64,000 nt of DNA from Pseudoduganella violaceinigra DSM 15887 (GCF_000425385.1 NZ_AUDI01000015.1:186001-250000); one strand, 5' to 3'. Shown: positions 35,893-45,605, numbered from the stretch's first letter. Numbers and translations: made by a program. Notes: a model not told the origin generated them from the sequence alone.

Positions 35893-35921
35893 ATCTTATT
35901 CCCAATTTGCGAACGTGGCAA
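35893..35921 (-). promoter_or_regulatory. Candidate sigma-70 promoter of the puuD operon
   Basis: Minus strand: -35 TTGCCA (35921-35916), 17-base spacer, -10 TAAGAT (35898-35893). It would start transcription near 35886, giving a leader of about 28 bases before the ATG at 35858. A -10-like TATACT at 35942-35947 faces gabD on the other strand, without a clear -35. Confidence 0.5.
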
Positions 35922-35972
35922 CCGTCGCGCGTGATAGCCGGTATACTGGGTTCTTTAGTTTGGAGGTGAATC

Positions 35973-37427
35973 ATGCTGACCCTGAAAGATCCCAGCCTTC
36001 TGCGCCAACAGTGTTTTGTAGCTGGCCGATGGTGCGATGCGGAGGGTGGCGAAACGATCACTGTCAGCAATCCAGCTACCGGCGAAACGCTCGGCACCGT
36101 GCCAAAAATGGGCGCCGCCGAAACTCGGCGCGCCATTGAAGCGGCCAATGCCGCATGGCCTGAATGGCGCAAAACACCCGCCAAGACCCGCGCCGCCATT
36201 CTGCGCAAATGGAATGACCTGATACTTGCCAATGCCGACGACCTGGCCGCGCTGATGACGGCGGAACAAGGCAAACCGCTGGCCGAATCCAAAGGCGAAA
36301 TCGCCTACGCCGCGTCCTTCATCGAATGGTTTGGCGAAGAAGCGAAACGTATCGCCGGCGAAACGCTGGCATCTCCCTGGCCCGACAAGCGCGTGGTCGT
36401 CACGCGCGAACCGATCGGTGTCTGCGCCGCCATCACGCCGTGGAACTTCCCTGCCGCGATGATCACGCGCAAAGCCGGTCCGGCGCTGGCCGCAGGCTGC
36501 CCGATGGTGGTCAAACCGGCGGAACTCACGCCCTTCTCGGCACTGGCCCTGGCAGTGCTGGCTGAACGCGCCGGCGTGCCCGCCGGCGTGTTCAGCGTGA
36601 TCACCGGCGCATCGCGCGAGATCGGCGGCGAGATGACATCCAATCCGATCGTGCGCAAACTGAGTTTCACCGGCTCCACCGCCGTCGGCCGCTTGCTGAT
36701 GGAACAGTGCGCGCCGACGATCAAAAAATTGTCGCTGGAACTCGGAGGCAATGCGCCATTCATCGTGTTCGACGACGCGGACCTGGACGCGGCAGTGGAA
36801 GGCGCAATCGCCTCCAAATACCGCAATGCCGGCCAGACCTGCGTGTGCGCGAACCGCATCTATGTCCAGGATGGCGTGTACGACGCCTTCGCTTCAAAGC
36901 TGGTGGAAGCCGTGCGCAGACTCAAGGTCGGCAATGGCGCCGACGACGGTGTGACGCAAGGCCCGCTGATCGAGGAGAAGGCCGTCGCCAAAGTGGAAGA
37001 GCATATTGCCGATGCTGTCGGTAAGGGCGCTCGCCTGCTACTGGGCGGCAAACGCCATGATCTGGGGCATAGCTTCTTCCAGCCCACCGTGCTGGCCGAT
37101 GTCGATGCCGGCATGCTGGTGGCGCGCGAAGAGACCTTCGGCCCACTGGCACCGCTATTCCGCTTCAAGACCGACGATGAAGTGCTGGCGCTGGCCAACG
37201 ATACCGAGTTTGGCTTGGCCGCCTATTTCTTCTCGCGCGATATCGGCCGCATCTGGCGCGTCGCGGAAGGGTTGGAAAGCGGCATGGTGGGCGTCAACAC
37301 CGGCCTGATTTCAACCGAGATTGCACCGTTCGGAGGAGTCAAGCAATCGGGCCTTGGCCGCGAAGGATCAACTCACGGAATGGACGACTACCTGGTCATC
37401 AAATACATCTGCATGGGCGGGATTTAG
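35973..37427 (+). CDS. gabD: Succinate-semialdehyde dehydrogenase
   Basis: Aldehyde dehydrogenase of 484 residues closest in pattern to GabD: FVAGRWCDAEGGETITVSNP, ITPWNFPAAMITRKAGPALAAGC, FTGSTAVGRLL, Glu in LSLELGGNAPFIVF, catalytic Cys in NAGQTCVCANRIYVQ, and the C-terminal GVNTGLISTEIAPFGGVKQSGLGREGS. The NAGQTCVCANR Cys pair is the GabD redox switch. It converts succinate semialdehyde to succinate, ending the putrescine/GABA route encoded divergently. The GABA transaminase itself is not in the window. A TTGGAGGTG site precedes the ATG. Confidence 0.93.
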   Translation: MLTLKDPSLLRQQCFVAGRWCDAEGGETITVSNPATGETLGTVPKMGAAETRRAIEAANAAWPEWRKTPAKTRAAILRKWNDLILANADDLAALMTAEQGKPLAESKGEIAYAASFIEWFGEEAKRIAGETLASPWPDKRVVVTREPIGVCAAITPWNFPAAMITRKAGPALAAGCPMVVKPAELTPFSALALAVLAERAGVPAGVFSVITGASREIGGEMTSNPIVRKLSFTGSTAVGRLLMEQCAPTIKKLSLELGGNAPFIVFDDADLDAAVEGAIASKYRNAGQTCVCANRIYVQDGVYDAFASKLVEAVRRLKVGNGADDGVTQGPLIEEKAVAKVEEHIADAVGKGARLLLGGKRHDLGHSFFQPTVLADVDAGMLVAREETFGPLAPLFRFKTDDEVLALANDTEFGLAAYFFSRDIGRIWRVAEGLESGMVGVNTGLISTEIAPFGGVKQSGLGREGSTHGMDDYLVIKYICMGGI

Positions 37428-37432
37428 ATCGA

Positions 37433-37456
37433 TGCAGGAACCCAAGGGCTCCTGCA
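37433..37456 (+). terminator. Intrinsic terminator after gabD
   Basis: Stem TGCAGGA / TCCTGCA extended by CC/GG around one mismatch, followed by ATTTTCT on the plus strand, 6 bases after the gabD stop and before the convergent nasA stop. Confidence 0.65.
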
Positions 37457-37483
37457 ATTTTCTCCATAAGTTTTCGCCAGGCC

Positions 37484-40141
37484 TCAGACCGATTCCACCA
37501 GCAGCATCTCGTTCAACAACTTCTTCAATTCGGGCACGCAGGAGCCGCAATTGCCGCCCGCATTCACGCAGGCGGTGACTTGCGCCGGCGTGGTGAGATT
37601 CTGTTCGCGGATCGCTTTGCAGATCGTATTGCGGCCGACTCCGAAGCAGGAACAAACGGTGGGTCCAGCATCTGCGCCGGCGGCGAGCGGACGGCCAGCC
37701 AGCAACGCGGCGCGATCAGCAATGTCGAGCTGCGGCTTGTCAAACAGGCTTGCCAGCCATTGACGCGCCGGCAGGTCGGGACGAGCCGAGATGAAAATGC
37801 ATTGCGCGATGCGGTCGTCGATAACGTGCACGGCGCGGAATACACCGGAGCTGCTGTCAGCATATTCCAGCCAATCGGCCTCATCATCCTGGATGCCAAG
37901 CAGGCGGCGCGCCCATGTTCCAAAATCGTCGATCGTATTACGGCCTGCCAGCTCGTAGCGCATGAAATCCTTCCCTTGCACCTTGGTCCAATAGGCCAGT
38001 TCATCCAACTGCGGCACATCGCGGCTCAGGATGAAACCATGCCATTTGATCGGGAAGCGGTCGACCATCACGGGGGTGTGCTTGAATTCTGGCTCGCCCG
38101 ATACCGGATCGACAACCGGGTTCACTACGGCGCCGATGCGGGCGTCGGAGGCCGTCTGGTTATTCCAGTGAATCGGTACAAAGACACTGCCTCGTGCAAT
38201 GCCGCCGCCATGCTGAACGCGTGCAATCATACTGCCCCAGTGGCTGCTGACGCGAGCCAGCTCGCCTTCCTTCACGCCGCACAGCAAGGCATCCTGCGGG
38301 TGCATATCGATGAAGGATTCCGGGATATGGCCAGCGAGCTTGGGAGCGCGGCCTGTGCGCGTCATGGTGTGCCAGTGGTCGCGCACACGGCCGGTGTTAA
38401 GGGTGATCGGATATTCCCCATCCGGCAGATTGACCGGGGCGCGCGGCACGGTCGCGACGAAACGCGCACGGCCATCGGCGTGCGAGTAGCATCCATCGGC
38501 AAAGGGGTGCCCCGTTAAGGGCCATTGCGTAGGCTGCAAAGCGTCGTAGGCGGATTCGCCGAGCATGCCCAGGGCGCCGATATCAAATGCGCGCGGCAGC
38601 TCGCCGGGGTTGTTGCGCCAGGCGCTTAAGCGCGCGTGTTCGGTGAAAATTTCGGCTGCGCTGGCATAACAGAAACCATCGTACCCCATGCGTAGTGCGA
38701 ATTGCGACAGAATCAGCCAGTCCGCCCTCGCCTCTCCCGGCGCAGGCAGAAAGGCGCGCTGGCGCGAGATGCGGCGCTCGGAATTGGTGACGGTTCCATC
38801 CTTTTCGCCCCATGCCAACGCGGGCAAAAGGACGTCGGCGTAGGCGTTGGTGTCGGTGTCGCGCACCACGTCAGAAACGACAACCAGGTCGCAGCGTTCC
38901 AGCGCGCGGCGTACCTGGTCTGCATTGGGCAGGCTGACGACCGGATTGGTGGCAATCACCCATACCGCCTTCACACGGCCGTCTTCAATGGCCTCGAACA
39001 AATCGACCGCCTTCAGGCCTGGGCGAGATGCCATGCGCGGCGATTCCCAGAATGTTTGCACGGCGTCGCGGTGTGCCGCCTTATCGATGTTCAGATGCGC
39101 GGCAAGCATGTTTGCCAAGCCGCCCACTTCGCGTCCTCCCATCGCATTGGGTTGGCCGGTGATGGAGAACGGGCCCATGCCCTGCTTGCCGATGCGCCCG
39201 CCGATCAGGTGGCAGTTAATGATGCTGTTCACCTTATCGGTGCCGGCGCTAGACTGGTTGACGCCCATCGAAAAGGCGGTGATGACCTTCGCATTGGCGG
39301 CGAAGGCTTCGTAGAATTCGATCAGCTCTTGCAGGTTGAGGCGGCAGACGCGCGCTACCTCTTCCGGTCCAAGCGTGGCGGCGGCCAGCGCTTCTTCCAG
39401 GCCGCTGGTATGGGCTGCGACGAAGGCCGGGTCGACAGCACCAATGCGGGAGAGATAGCAGAGCAGACCATTGAACAGCCACACGTCGGTGCCGGGCTTG
39501 ATCGGCAGATGCAGGTCCGCCAGTTCGCAGGTGGCGGTACGGCGCGGATCGATCACCACGATCTTCATTCCTGGCCGCGCTTCCTTGGCGCGCGCCAGGC
39601 GCTGGAACAGGATCGGATGGCACCAGGAAAGGTTGGAGCCAACCAGCACCACCATGTCGGCATGGTCGATATCGTCATAATTTACCGGTACCACGTCTTC
39701 GCCGAAGGCCCGTTGATGTCCCGCCACGGCGGAAGACATGCACAGGCGCGAGTTGGTGTCGATGTTGGCGCTGCCGATATAGCCTTTCATCAGCTTATTG
39801 GCAACGTAATAGTCTTCGGTCAGGAGCTGGCCCGAGACGTAGAAGGCCACCGCGTCCGGGCCGTGTTCGTCGATGATGGATCGCCATCTTCCGGCCACAT
39901 GGTCCAACGCCTCGCCCCATGCCACGCGCCGCAGCGATCCGTCTTCACGGTCGCGCATCATTGGATGCAGCAAACGCCCTTCCAGCCCGATTGTTTCACC
40001 CAGCGCGGAACCTTTCACGCACAAACGCCCCTGGTTGGCTGGATGCGCCGTATCCCCGGCAATATCGAACCCGCCATCCAGGCGCGGCGTCGCGGTCACA
40101 CCGCAGCCCACACCGCAATATGCGCACGTCGTCTTAATCAT
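37484..40141 (-). CDS. nasA: Assimilatory nitrate reductase, molybdopterin catalytic subunit
   Basis: Cytosolic Mo-bis-MGD enzyme of 885 residues reducing nitrate to nitrite. N-terminal [4Fe-4S] cluster: CAYCGVGCG and GRLCVKGS. Molybdopterin domain: MSSAVAGHQRAFGEDVVP, VVLVGSNLSWCHPI, FSMGVNQSSAGTDKVN. The C-terminus carries a BFD-like [2Fe-2S] domain (CSCFGVGRNTICKAI ... CVNAGGNCGSCVPELKKLL), seen in NAD(P)H-linked Nas enzymes. There is no Tat signal, as expected for assimilation. It is the last gene of the nas operon, starting 3 bases after the flavoprotein stop, which likely passes it electrons. Confidence 0.95.
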   Translation of the reverse strand: MIKTTCAYCGVGCGVTATPRLDGGFDIAGDTAHPANQGRLCVKGSALGETIGLEGRLLHPMMRDREDGSLRRVAWGEALDHVAGRWRSIIDEHGPDAVAFYVSGQLLTEDYYVANKLMKGYIGSANIDTNSRLCMSSAVAGHQRAFGEDVVPVNYDDIDHADMVVLVGSNLSWCHPILFQRLARAKEARPGMKIVVIDPRRTATCELADLHLPIKPGTDVWLFNGLLCYLSRIGAVDPAFVAAHTSGLEEALAAATLGPEEVARVCRLNLQELIEFYEAFAANAKVITAFSMGVNQSSAGTDKVNSIINCHLIGGRIGKQGMGPFSITGQPNAMGGREVGGLANMLAAHLNIDKAAHRDAVQTFWESPRMASRPGLKAVDLFEAIEDGRVKAVWVIATNPVVSLPNADQVRRALERCDLVVVSDVVRDTDTNAYADVLLPALAWGEKDGTVTNSERRISRQRAFLPAPGEARADWLILSQFALRMGYDGFCYASAAEIFTEHARLSAWRNNPGELPRAFDIGALGMLGESAYDALQPTQWPLTGHPFADGCYSHADGRARFVATVPRAPVNLPDGEYPITLNTGRVRDHWHTMTRTGRAPKLAGHIPESFIDMHPQDALLCGVKEGELARVSSHWGSMIARVQHGGGIARGSVFVPIHWNNQTASDARIGAVVNPVVDPVSGEPEFKHTPVMVDRFPIKWHGFILSRDVPQLDELAYWTKVQGKDFMRYELAGRNTIDDFGTWARRLLGIQDDEADWLEYADSSSGVFRAVHVIDDRIAQCIFISARPDLPARQWLASLFDKPQLDIADRAALLAGRPLAAGADAGPTVCSCFGVGRNTICKAIREQNLTTPAQVTACVNAGGNCGSCVPELKKLLNEMLLVESV

Positions 40142-40144
40142 GAT

Positions 40145-41359
40145 TCACGCAGCCTGCGCACATAGCGCCTGCCCAAACAAAAGTTGGTTGCGCATCGACG
40201 AAATGTCGGTGCGGTTCTGGATCAGGCCGAAGTACCACGGGCCATCCTGCACGTCCCCGTATAGAACGGCGCCGGTGATGCGACCGCCGTCCAGCACCAG
40301 GCGTTTATAGACGCCCCGGCGCGGATCGCGCAGGATCAGGTCTTCGCTGCCTTCGCCGCCGACAAAATCGCCCACCGAATACAATTCCACGCCGGTGACT
40401 TTCAGGCGGGTAGGCGCCACCTGTTGCACATAGCGGCGATGGCCGGCACCTGCCAGGTGAGCCGCGCATACCCGCGCCTGCTCCCAGATTGGCGCAACCA
40501 GGCCGAAAGTGGTTCGGCGATGCTGCACGCATTCGCCAACAGCATAGATACGCGGGTCAAAGCTTTGCAGAGTATCGTCGACCACGATGGCGCGCTCGCA
40601 GTGCAGGCCGCAGCGCTTGGCCAGTTCGATATTCGGGCGAACGCCGGCGGTCATGACCACCAGGTCGGCGGGAATTTCGCTGCCATCGGCGAAGCGCACC
40701 GCGGTCACGCGATCGGATCCTACGATCTCGCTGGTCTGCGCTTCCATGCGGAAGACCAGGCCCTTCGCTTCCAGCGCTTTCTGCAGCAACTGCCCCGCAG
40801 GCTTGTCCAGCTGCTGGTTCATCAGGCTGTCGGTGACGTGCACCACCGTGACCTGCATGCCCTGGCGCTGCAGGCCGTTAGCCGCTTCGAGGCCGAGCAG
40901 GCCACCGCCGATGACAACCGCGTGGCGATGGCTGCGCGCAGCCTCCAGCATGGATTCCACGTCCTGGATGTCGCGGAATGCCAGCACGCCCGGCAGCGCG
41001 TGGCCCGGCACAGGAATGATGAAAGGACGCGAACCGGTTGCCAGCAGCAGGCGGTCGTAGCGCACCTCCAGGCCGGATCGGGAGCGCACCAGGCGGCGCT
41101 TGCGGTCGATATGGTCGACCGGGTCGCACGCATACAGGGTAATGCGGTTCTGCGCATACCACTCGCGGGTATTCAGCATGATGTCGTCTACCGTCTTTTC
41201 GCCTGCCAGCACCGGCGACAACAGGATGCGGTTGTAGTTGCCATGCGGCTCGGCGCCAAAGACGGTGATGTCGTACATATTCGGCGCGAGCTTGAGCAGC
41301 TCCTCGACCGTGCGCATGCCGGCCATGCCGTTGCCGACGACGACCAGCGAGGGCTTCAT
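40145..41359 (-). CDS. FAD/NAD(P)H oxidoreductase of nitrate reductase (NirB-N-terminus-like)
   Basis: Flavoprotein of 404 residues homologous to the N-terminal half of NirB: FAD-binding VVVGNGMAGMRTVEELL, RILLSPVLAGEK, LLLATGSRPF, NAD-binding AVVIGGGLLGLEAANGL, and YAVGECVQHRRTTFGLVAPIWEQA. It lacks the [2Fe-2S] and siroheme domains, so it is probably the electron-transfer subunit (NasB/NasC type) delivering NAD(P)H electrons to NasA. The ATG at 41359 overlaps the nirD stop by 4 bases and the nasA start follows closely, so stoichiometric expression is likely. Confidence 0.88.
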   Translation of the reverse strand: MKPSLVVVGNGMAGMRTVEELLKLAPNMYDITVFGAEPHGNYNRILLSPVLAGEKTVDDIMLNTREWYAQNRITLYACDPVDHIDRKRRLVRSRSGLEVRYDRLLLATGSRPFIIPVPGHALPGVLAFRDIQDVESMLEAARSHRHAVVIGGGLLGLEAANGLQRQGMQVTVVHVTDSLMNQQLDKPAGQLLQKALEAKGLVFRMEAQTSEIVGSDRVTAVRFADGSEIPADLVVMTAGVRPNIELAKRCGLHCERAIVVDDTLQSFDPRIYAVGECVQHRRTTFGLVAPIWEQARVCAAHLAGAGHRRYVQQVAPTRLKVTGVELYSVGDFVGGEGSEDLILRDPRRGVYKRLVLDGGRITGAVLYGDVQDGPWYFGLIQNRTDISSMRNQLLFGQALCAQAA

Positions 41360-41706
41360 GCGCCGACCCAGACCTTTCCACCTTCGATACGCGCGGGCCA
41401 GGTCGGCACGGAATGCTCGGGAGCTTCCAGGCATTCGCCGGTCTGCAGGTCGAAGTGGTGTTTGTAGATCGGGGAAGCGACGACGATGCGCTCGCCCAGG
41501 TTGCCGACCAGACCGCGCGAGAGCACGGACGCTTCGGAGTTGGGGTCGTAGTTGCCGATGGCGAAGACGCGGCTTTCACTGCCATCGTTCATGCGAAAGA
41601 CGGCAACCTGCTGGCCTTGCAGCAGCGCGCAGACGCCGGTGTTCGGGACGATTTCGTCAACGCCGCAGACGGCCGTCCAGGCGGAGGCTTGGATATCACG
41701 GTGCAT
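41356..41706 (-). CDS. nirD: Nitrite reductase (NADH) small subunit
   Basis: NirD, 116 residues, a Rieske-fold subunit without the iron-sulfur ligands (ASPIYKHHFDLQTGECLEAPEH lacks the CxH pairs), typical of NirD. It opens TAVCGVDEIVPNTGVCALLQGQQVAVFR. It associates with NirB in reduction of nitrite to ammonia. It lies 11 bases downstream of nirB and overlaps the flavoprotein gene by 4 bases. Confidence 0.95.
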   Translation of the reverse strand: MHRDIQASAWTAVCGVDEIVPNTGVCALLQGQQVAVFRMNDGSESRVFAIGNYDPNSEASVLSRGLVGNLGERIVVASPIYKHHFDLQTGECLEAPEHSVPTWPARIEGGKVWVGA

Positions 41707-41717
41707 GGTCTATCTCC

Positions 41718-44237
41718 TCAGGCGATGGCTTTAATGGGAATCAGCTTGCGTTCTTCGACCGTCGCGGGGCGGATCTGGCCGCGTTCCTCCATGAAGACCA
41801 CATTGCTGTCAGCTTCGGAGCTGTTGACGAAGTGGCGGAAGCGCGCGCGCGTTTCCGGGTCGTTCACGGCTTCCTTCCATTCGCAGGCGTAGGTATCGAC
41901 TACGCGCTGCATGTCTTCTTCCATCTCGGCGTTGATGCCCAGCTTGTCGTTGATGACTACCGCTTTCAAGTAATCCAGGCCACCTTCCAGGTTTTCACGC
42001 CAGGTGCTGGTGCGTTGCAAGCGGTCGGCGGTGCGGCTGTAGAACATCAGGAAGCGGTCGATGTAGTCAACCAGGGTCGCCTTGTCCAGGCCGGAAGCCA
42101 GCAGCTCAGCGTGACGCGGCTTCATGCCGCCGTTGCCGCATACGTAGAGGTTCCAGCCCTTGTCGGTCGCGATGATGCCGACATCCTTGCCCTGCGCTTC
42201 GGCACACTCGCGGGTGCAGCCAGATACGCCGAACTTGATTTTGTGCGGCGTACGCAGCCCCTTGTAGCGGTTTTCCAGCTCGATGGCGAGGCCCACGGAG
42301 TCGTCGACGCCGTAGCGGCACCAGGTGGACCCGACGCAGGACTTCACGGTGCGCAGCGATTTTCCGTACGCGTGGCCGGTTTCGAAGCCAGCCGCGATCA
42401 GCTCTTCCCAGATCAGCGGCAGCTGCTCGACACGGGCACCGAACAGGTCGACCCGCTGGCCGCCCGTGATCTTGGTGTACAGGCCGTATTTTTTTGCGAC
42501 CTGGCCAACCGCGATCAAGCCTTCCGGCGTCACTTCGCCGCCCGGCATGCGTGGCACTACCGAGTAGGTGCCGTCTTTCTGGATATTGCCAAGGAAGTAG
42601 TCGTTCGAGTCCTGCAGGCTGGCGTGCTCCTTCTTCAGCACAAAGTCGTTCCAGCAAGTGGCGAAGATGCTGGCCGCCAGCGGTTTGCAGATATCGCAGC
42701 CCATACCCTTGCCGTGACGCCCCAGCAAGTCCTCGAAGGATTTGATCTCGCCTACCCGGATCAGGTGGAACAACTCCTGGCGCGAATGCGGGAAGTGCTC
42801 GCAGACGTGATTGTTCACGTCCATGCCCAGTTTTTTCATTTCCGCCTTCATGATCTGGGTCACCAGCGGCACGCAGCCGCCGCAGGAGGTGCCTGCCCCG
42901 CAGCACTTCTTGAGGGCACCGATACTGCTAGCACCGCCGGCGACAGCGTCGCAGATAGCGCCTTTCGACACGTCGTTGCAAGAGCAGATCTGCGCCCCGG
43001 CAGGCAGGGCATCCACACCCAGTCCTGGTTTGGCTGCGCCGCCGGATTGCGGCAGGATCAGGAATTCCGGCGCCTCCGGCAATTCGATCTTGTTCAGCAT
43101 CATTTGCAGCAAGGTGCCGTATTCGCCGGCATCGCCTACCATCACGCCGCCCAGCAGATACTTGCCGCAATCGGACACCACGATCTTCTTGTACACCTGC
43201 TTGCGCTCGTCGGTGAATTGGTAGCTGCGCGCGCCCTCTTCCTTGGCATGCGGATCGCCGATGCTGGCCACGTCCACACCCATCAGCTTCAGTTTGGTGC
43301 TCATATCCGCACCACCGAATTCCGCGGCTGTGTCGCCGCTGATGTGGCGCGCCGTCACGCGGGCCATGTCGTAGCCCGGCGCCACCAGGCCGAATACCTG
43401 GCCGTTCCACAGTGCACATTCGCCTATCGCGTAAATGTCCGGATCGCTGGTCTGGCAATGGTTGTTGATGGCGATGCCGCCGCGCGCACCGACTTCGAGG
43501 CCGCACTCACGCGCCAGGGCGTCGCGCGGGCGGATGCCGGCGGAGAACACGATCATGTCGGTATCCAACGAGGTGGCGTCGGAAAACTGCATGCGGTGGG
43601 TACCGGTTTCGCCCGCCACGATGGCCGTGGTGTTCTTCCCGGTATGGACGGTCACGCCCAGCTCTTCGATCTTCTTGCGCAGCATGCGGCCGCCGCCCTC
43701 ATCGACCTGCACGGCCATCAGGCGCGGCGCGAATTCAACGACGTGGGTCTCCAGACCAAGGTCTTTCAGCGCCTTGGCGCATTCCAGTCCGAGCAAGCCG
43801 CCGCCGATGACAACGCCGCTCCTGGAACGGGCGCCGCATTCCTGCATCGCTTCCAGGTCTTCGATGGTGCGGTAGACAAAGCAGTCCTTGCGGTCCTTTC
43901 CTTCAATCTGCGGCACGAAGGGAAAAGAGCCGGTAGCGATCACCAGTTTGTCGTAAGCCAGCACTTCGCCGCTGTTGGTGGTGACGGTATGCGCGGCGCG
44001 GTCGATGGCCACGGCACGTCCGTTTAGCTTGAGCACCATGTCGTCGCGCTCGAAGAAGCCCGGCGCCACCAGCGACAGTTCATCGGCGCTCTTGCCGCTG
44101 AAGAATTCAGACAGGTGCACCCGGTCGTACGCGGGGCGCGGCTCCTCGCACAGGACGGTGACCTGGGCGCTGCCAACAGGCAGGGACTTCAGGAACTGGT
44201 GGCCCACCATGCCATGGCCGATGACGACGATTTTCAT
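41718..44237 (-). CDS. nirB: Nitrite reductase (NADH) large subunit
   Basis: Assimilatory siroheme nitrite reductase of 839 residues. N-terminal FAD/NADH modules: IVVIGHGMVGHQFLK, VVIGGGLLGLECAKAL, YAIGECALWNGQVFGLVAPGYDM. Central BFD [2Fe-2S] domain: ICSCNDVSKGAICDAV ... CCGAGTSCGGCVPL. C-terminal siroheme/[4Fe-4S] domain: CVGSTWCRYG and CTRECAEAQG, four ligand cysteines. It reduces nitrite by six electrons to ammonium. The start at 44237 overlaps the porter stop by 4 bases. The same strand carries nirD next. Confidence 0.97.
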   Translation of the reverse strand: MKIVVIGHGMVGHQFLKSLPVGSAQVTVLCEEPRPAYDRVHLSEFFSGKSADELSLVAPGFFERDDMVLKLNGRAVAIDRAAHTVTTNSGEVLAYDKLVIATGSFPFVPQIEGKDRKDCFVYRTIEDLEAMQECGARSRSGVVIGGGLLGLECAKALKDLGLETHVVEFAPRLMAVQVDEGGGRMLRKKIEELGVTVHTGKNTTAIVAGETGTHRMQFSDATSLDTDMIVFSAGIRPRDALARECGLEVGARGGIAINNHCQTSDPDIYAIGECALWNGQVFGLVAPGYDMARVTARHISGDTAAEFGGADMSTKLKLMGVDVASIGDPHAKEEGARSYQFTDERKQVYKKIVVSDCGKYLLGGVMVGDAGEYGTLLQMMLNKIELPEAPEFLILPQSGGAAKPGLGVDALPAGAQICSCNDVSKGAICDAVAGGASSIGALKKCCGAGTSCGGCVPLVTQIMKAEMKKLGMDVNNHVCEHFPHSRQELFHLIRVGEIKSFEDLLGRHGKGMGCDICKPLAASIFATCWNDFVLKKEHASLQDSNDYFLGNIQKDGTYSVVPRMPGGEVTPEGLIAVGQVAKKYGLYTKITGGQRVDLFGARVEQLPLIWEELIAAGFETGHAYGKSLRTVKSCVGSTWCRYGVDDSVGLAIELENRYKGLRTPHKIKFGVSGCTRECAEAQGKDVGIIATDKGWNLYVCGNGGMKPRHAELLASGLDKATLVDYIDRFLMFYSRTADRLQRTSTWRENLEGGLDYLKAVVINDKLGINAEMEEDMQRVVDTYACEWKEAVNDPETRARFRHFVNSSEADSNVVFMEERGQIRPATVEERKLIPIKAIA

Positions 44238-45535
44238 GCTGCCGCTCCTGCAATGGCGTTTTCTTTGACTGTGGACTCGCTGAAGCGCGCAGCCAGCGCA
44301 CACAGGGCGGAAATGGCGACCAGCACACCGAGTATCCATAAGGTTTGCTGGGTATTGCCGACGCCTTTCAGCAGGAAGCCCGCCGCCACCGCGCCCACAT
44401 TGCCTCCGGCGCCGATAATTCCAGCAACCCCGCCCAGCGCGCGCTTGTCGATGAAAGGCACGAGCGCATAGGTGGCGCCGCAGGCCATATGGGTGAACAG
44501 GCCGAATACCAGCATCGAGATGACAGCCAGGCTCACGCTGTCGGCCCTGGAAAAGAACAACAGCCCGATGCCTTCACCCAGCATCACGACGAAGAGCAGG
44601 GTGACGCGGCTATTCAGGCTGCCGCGGTAAGCAGCCTTGTCGGACAACCAGCCTCCTAGCGCACGGGCGAACAGCGCCAGCAGGCCGAAGCTGCCCGCCG
44701 CCAGGCCGGCCTGTGCCAGCGACAGCTTGTAGGTGTCAACGTAATAAGTGGCGGCGATGTTGTGGATGAAGATCTCCGCGCCGAAGCAGGCCCCGTAGGT
44801 CACAAACAGCATCCAGACGCGATAGTTTTTCGCCGCCAGTTTGAAGCTCTCCCAGCCGCCTTTCCTGCCCCCTTCCAGCGCGATGCCGGCGGCGCGCAAG
44901 TCGGCGTAGTTGCCGTCCGGGCAGTCCTGGGTGAAGCGGTAGTAGACAAAGGCCATGACCAGCATCAGCACGCCCGGCACCACCAGGGCGGCGCGCCAGC
45001 CCATGGTCTCGCCGACGCCCAGCATGATCATGGCGGCCATGATCATCGGCATGGTGGACTGCACCACGCCGCCGCCCGCATTGCCCCAACCGGCAGCCGC
45101 CGCATTGGCGGTACCCACCACGTTTGGCGCGAACATGACGGAGGTGTGGTACTGGGTGATCACGAAACTGGCACCGACCGCGCCAATCAGAAGGCGGAAA
45201 AACAGGAAGCTCTCATAGGTTTGCGCTGCGGCGACGCCCAGCACCGGAATGGCGCCCAGGAGGAGCAGGCCAGTGTAAGCCTTGCGCGGGCCGATGCGGT
45301 CACACAGCGGGCCGATGACCAGGCGCACGATGATCGTGATCGCCACGGCGGCGATATTGATATTGGCCACTTGCGCCGCGGTCAGGCCGAATTCGCCTTT
45401 GATCACGGGCATCAGAGGCGCACAGGCGAACCATGCGAAGAAACAGATGAAGAAGGCCATCCAGGTAAGGTGGAAGGCGCGCATCTGCGGCGTGGAGAAC
45501 GAAAACAGTTTGATGCTGGTCGCTTTACTGGCCAT
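44234..45535 (-). CDS. narK: NNP-family MFS nitrate/nitrite transporter
   Basis: Twelve-helix MFS porter of 433 residues for nitrate uptake or nitrite exchange. Nitrate-signature segments: GWGNAGGGVVQSTMP (NS1) and GIIGAGGNVGAVAAGFLL (NS2), plus FVITQYHTSVMFAPNVVGTANA. It opens MASKATSIKLFSFSTPQMRAFHLTWMAFFICFFAWF. As first gene of the operon, it is preceded by a 110-base leader that ends in a NasT-controlled terminator. Assimilatory context suggests import. Gene naming varies (nasA, nrtP, narK). Confidence 0.95.
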   Translation of the reverse strand: MASKATSIKLFSFSTPQMRAFHLTWMAFFICFFAWFACAPLMPVIKGEFGLTAAQVANINIAAVAITIIVRLVIGPLCDRIGPRKAYTGLLLLGAIPVLGVAAAQTYESFLFFRLLIGAVGASFVITQYHTSVMFAPNVVGTANAAAAGWGNAGGGVVQSTMPMIMAAMIMLGVGETMGWRAALVVPGVLMLVMAFVYYRFTQDCPDGNYADLRAAGIALEGGRKGGWESFKLAAKNYRVWMLFVTYGACFGAEIFIHNIAATYYVDTYKLSLAQAGLAAGSFGLLALFARALGGWLSDKAAYRGSLNSRVTLLFVVMLGEGIGLLFFSRADSVSLAVISMLVFGLFTHMACGATYALVPFIDKRALGGVAGIIGAGGNVGAVAAGFLLKGVGNTQQTLWILGVLVAISALCALAARFSESTVKENAIAGAAA

Positions 45536-45548
45536 GATGTAGTCCCTG

Positions 45549-45605
45549 AAAACAAAAAGGCGTCCGCGCAGCCGCCGCCATCGATGGCAGTGCTGTGCGG
45601 ACGCC
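45549..45605 (-). terminator. Leader attenuator terminator upstream of the nitrate operon
   Basis: On the minus strand a long hairpin begins GGCGTCCGC and closes GCGGACGCC (about 20 pairs with minor bulges), then TTTTTGTTTT, 14 bases before the porter ATG. Its 5' arm includes the 3' arm of the upstream P2 hairpin, so P2 and terminator cannot form together. This is the switch that NasT would control. Confidence 0.88.

Noticed and set aside
41238-44027. 929-codon plus-strand frame opposite nirB
   Set aside because: Antisense artefact of codon bias; nirB cysteine clusters and cofactor motifs are on the minus strand.
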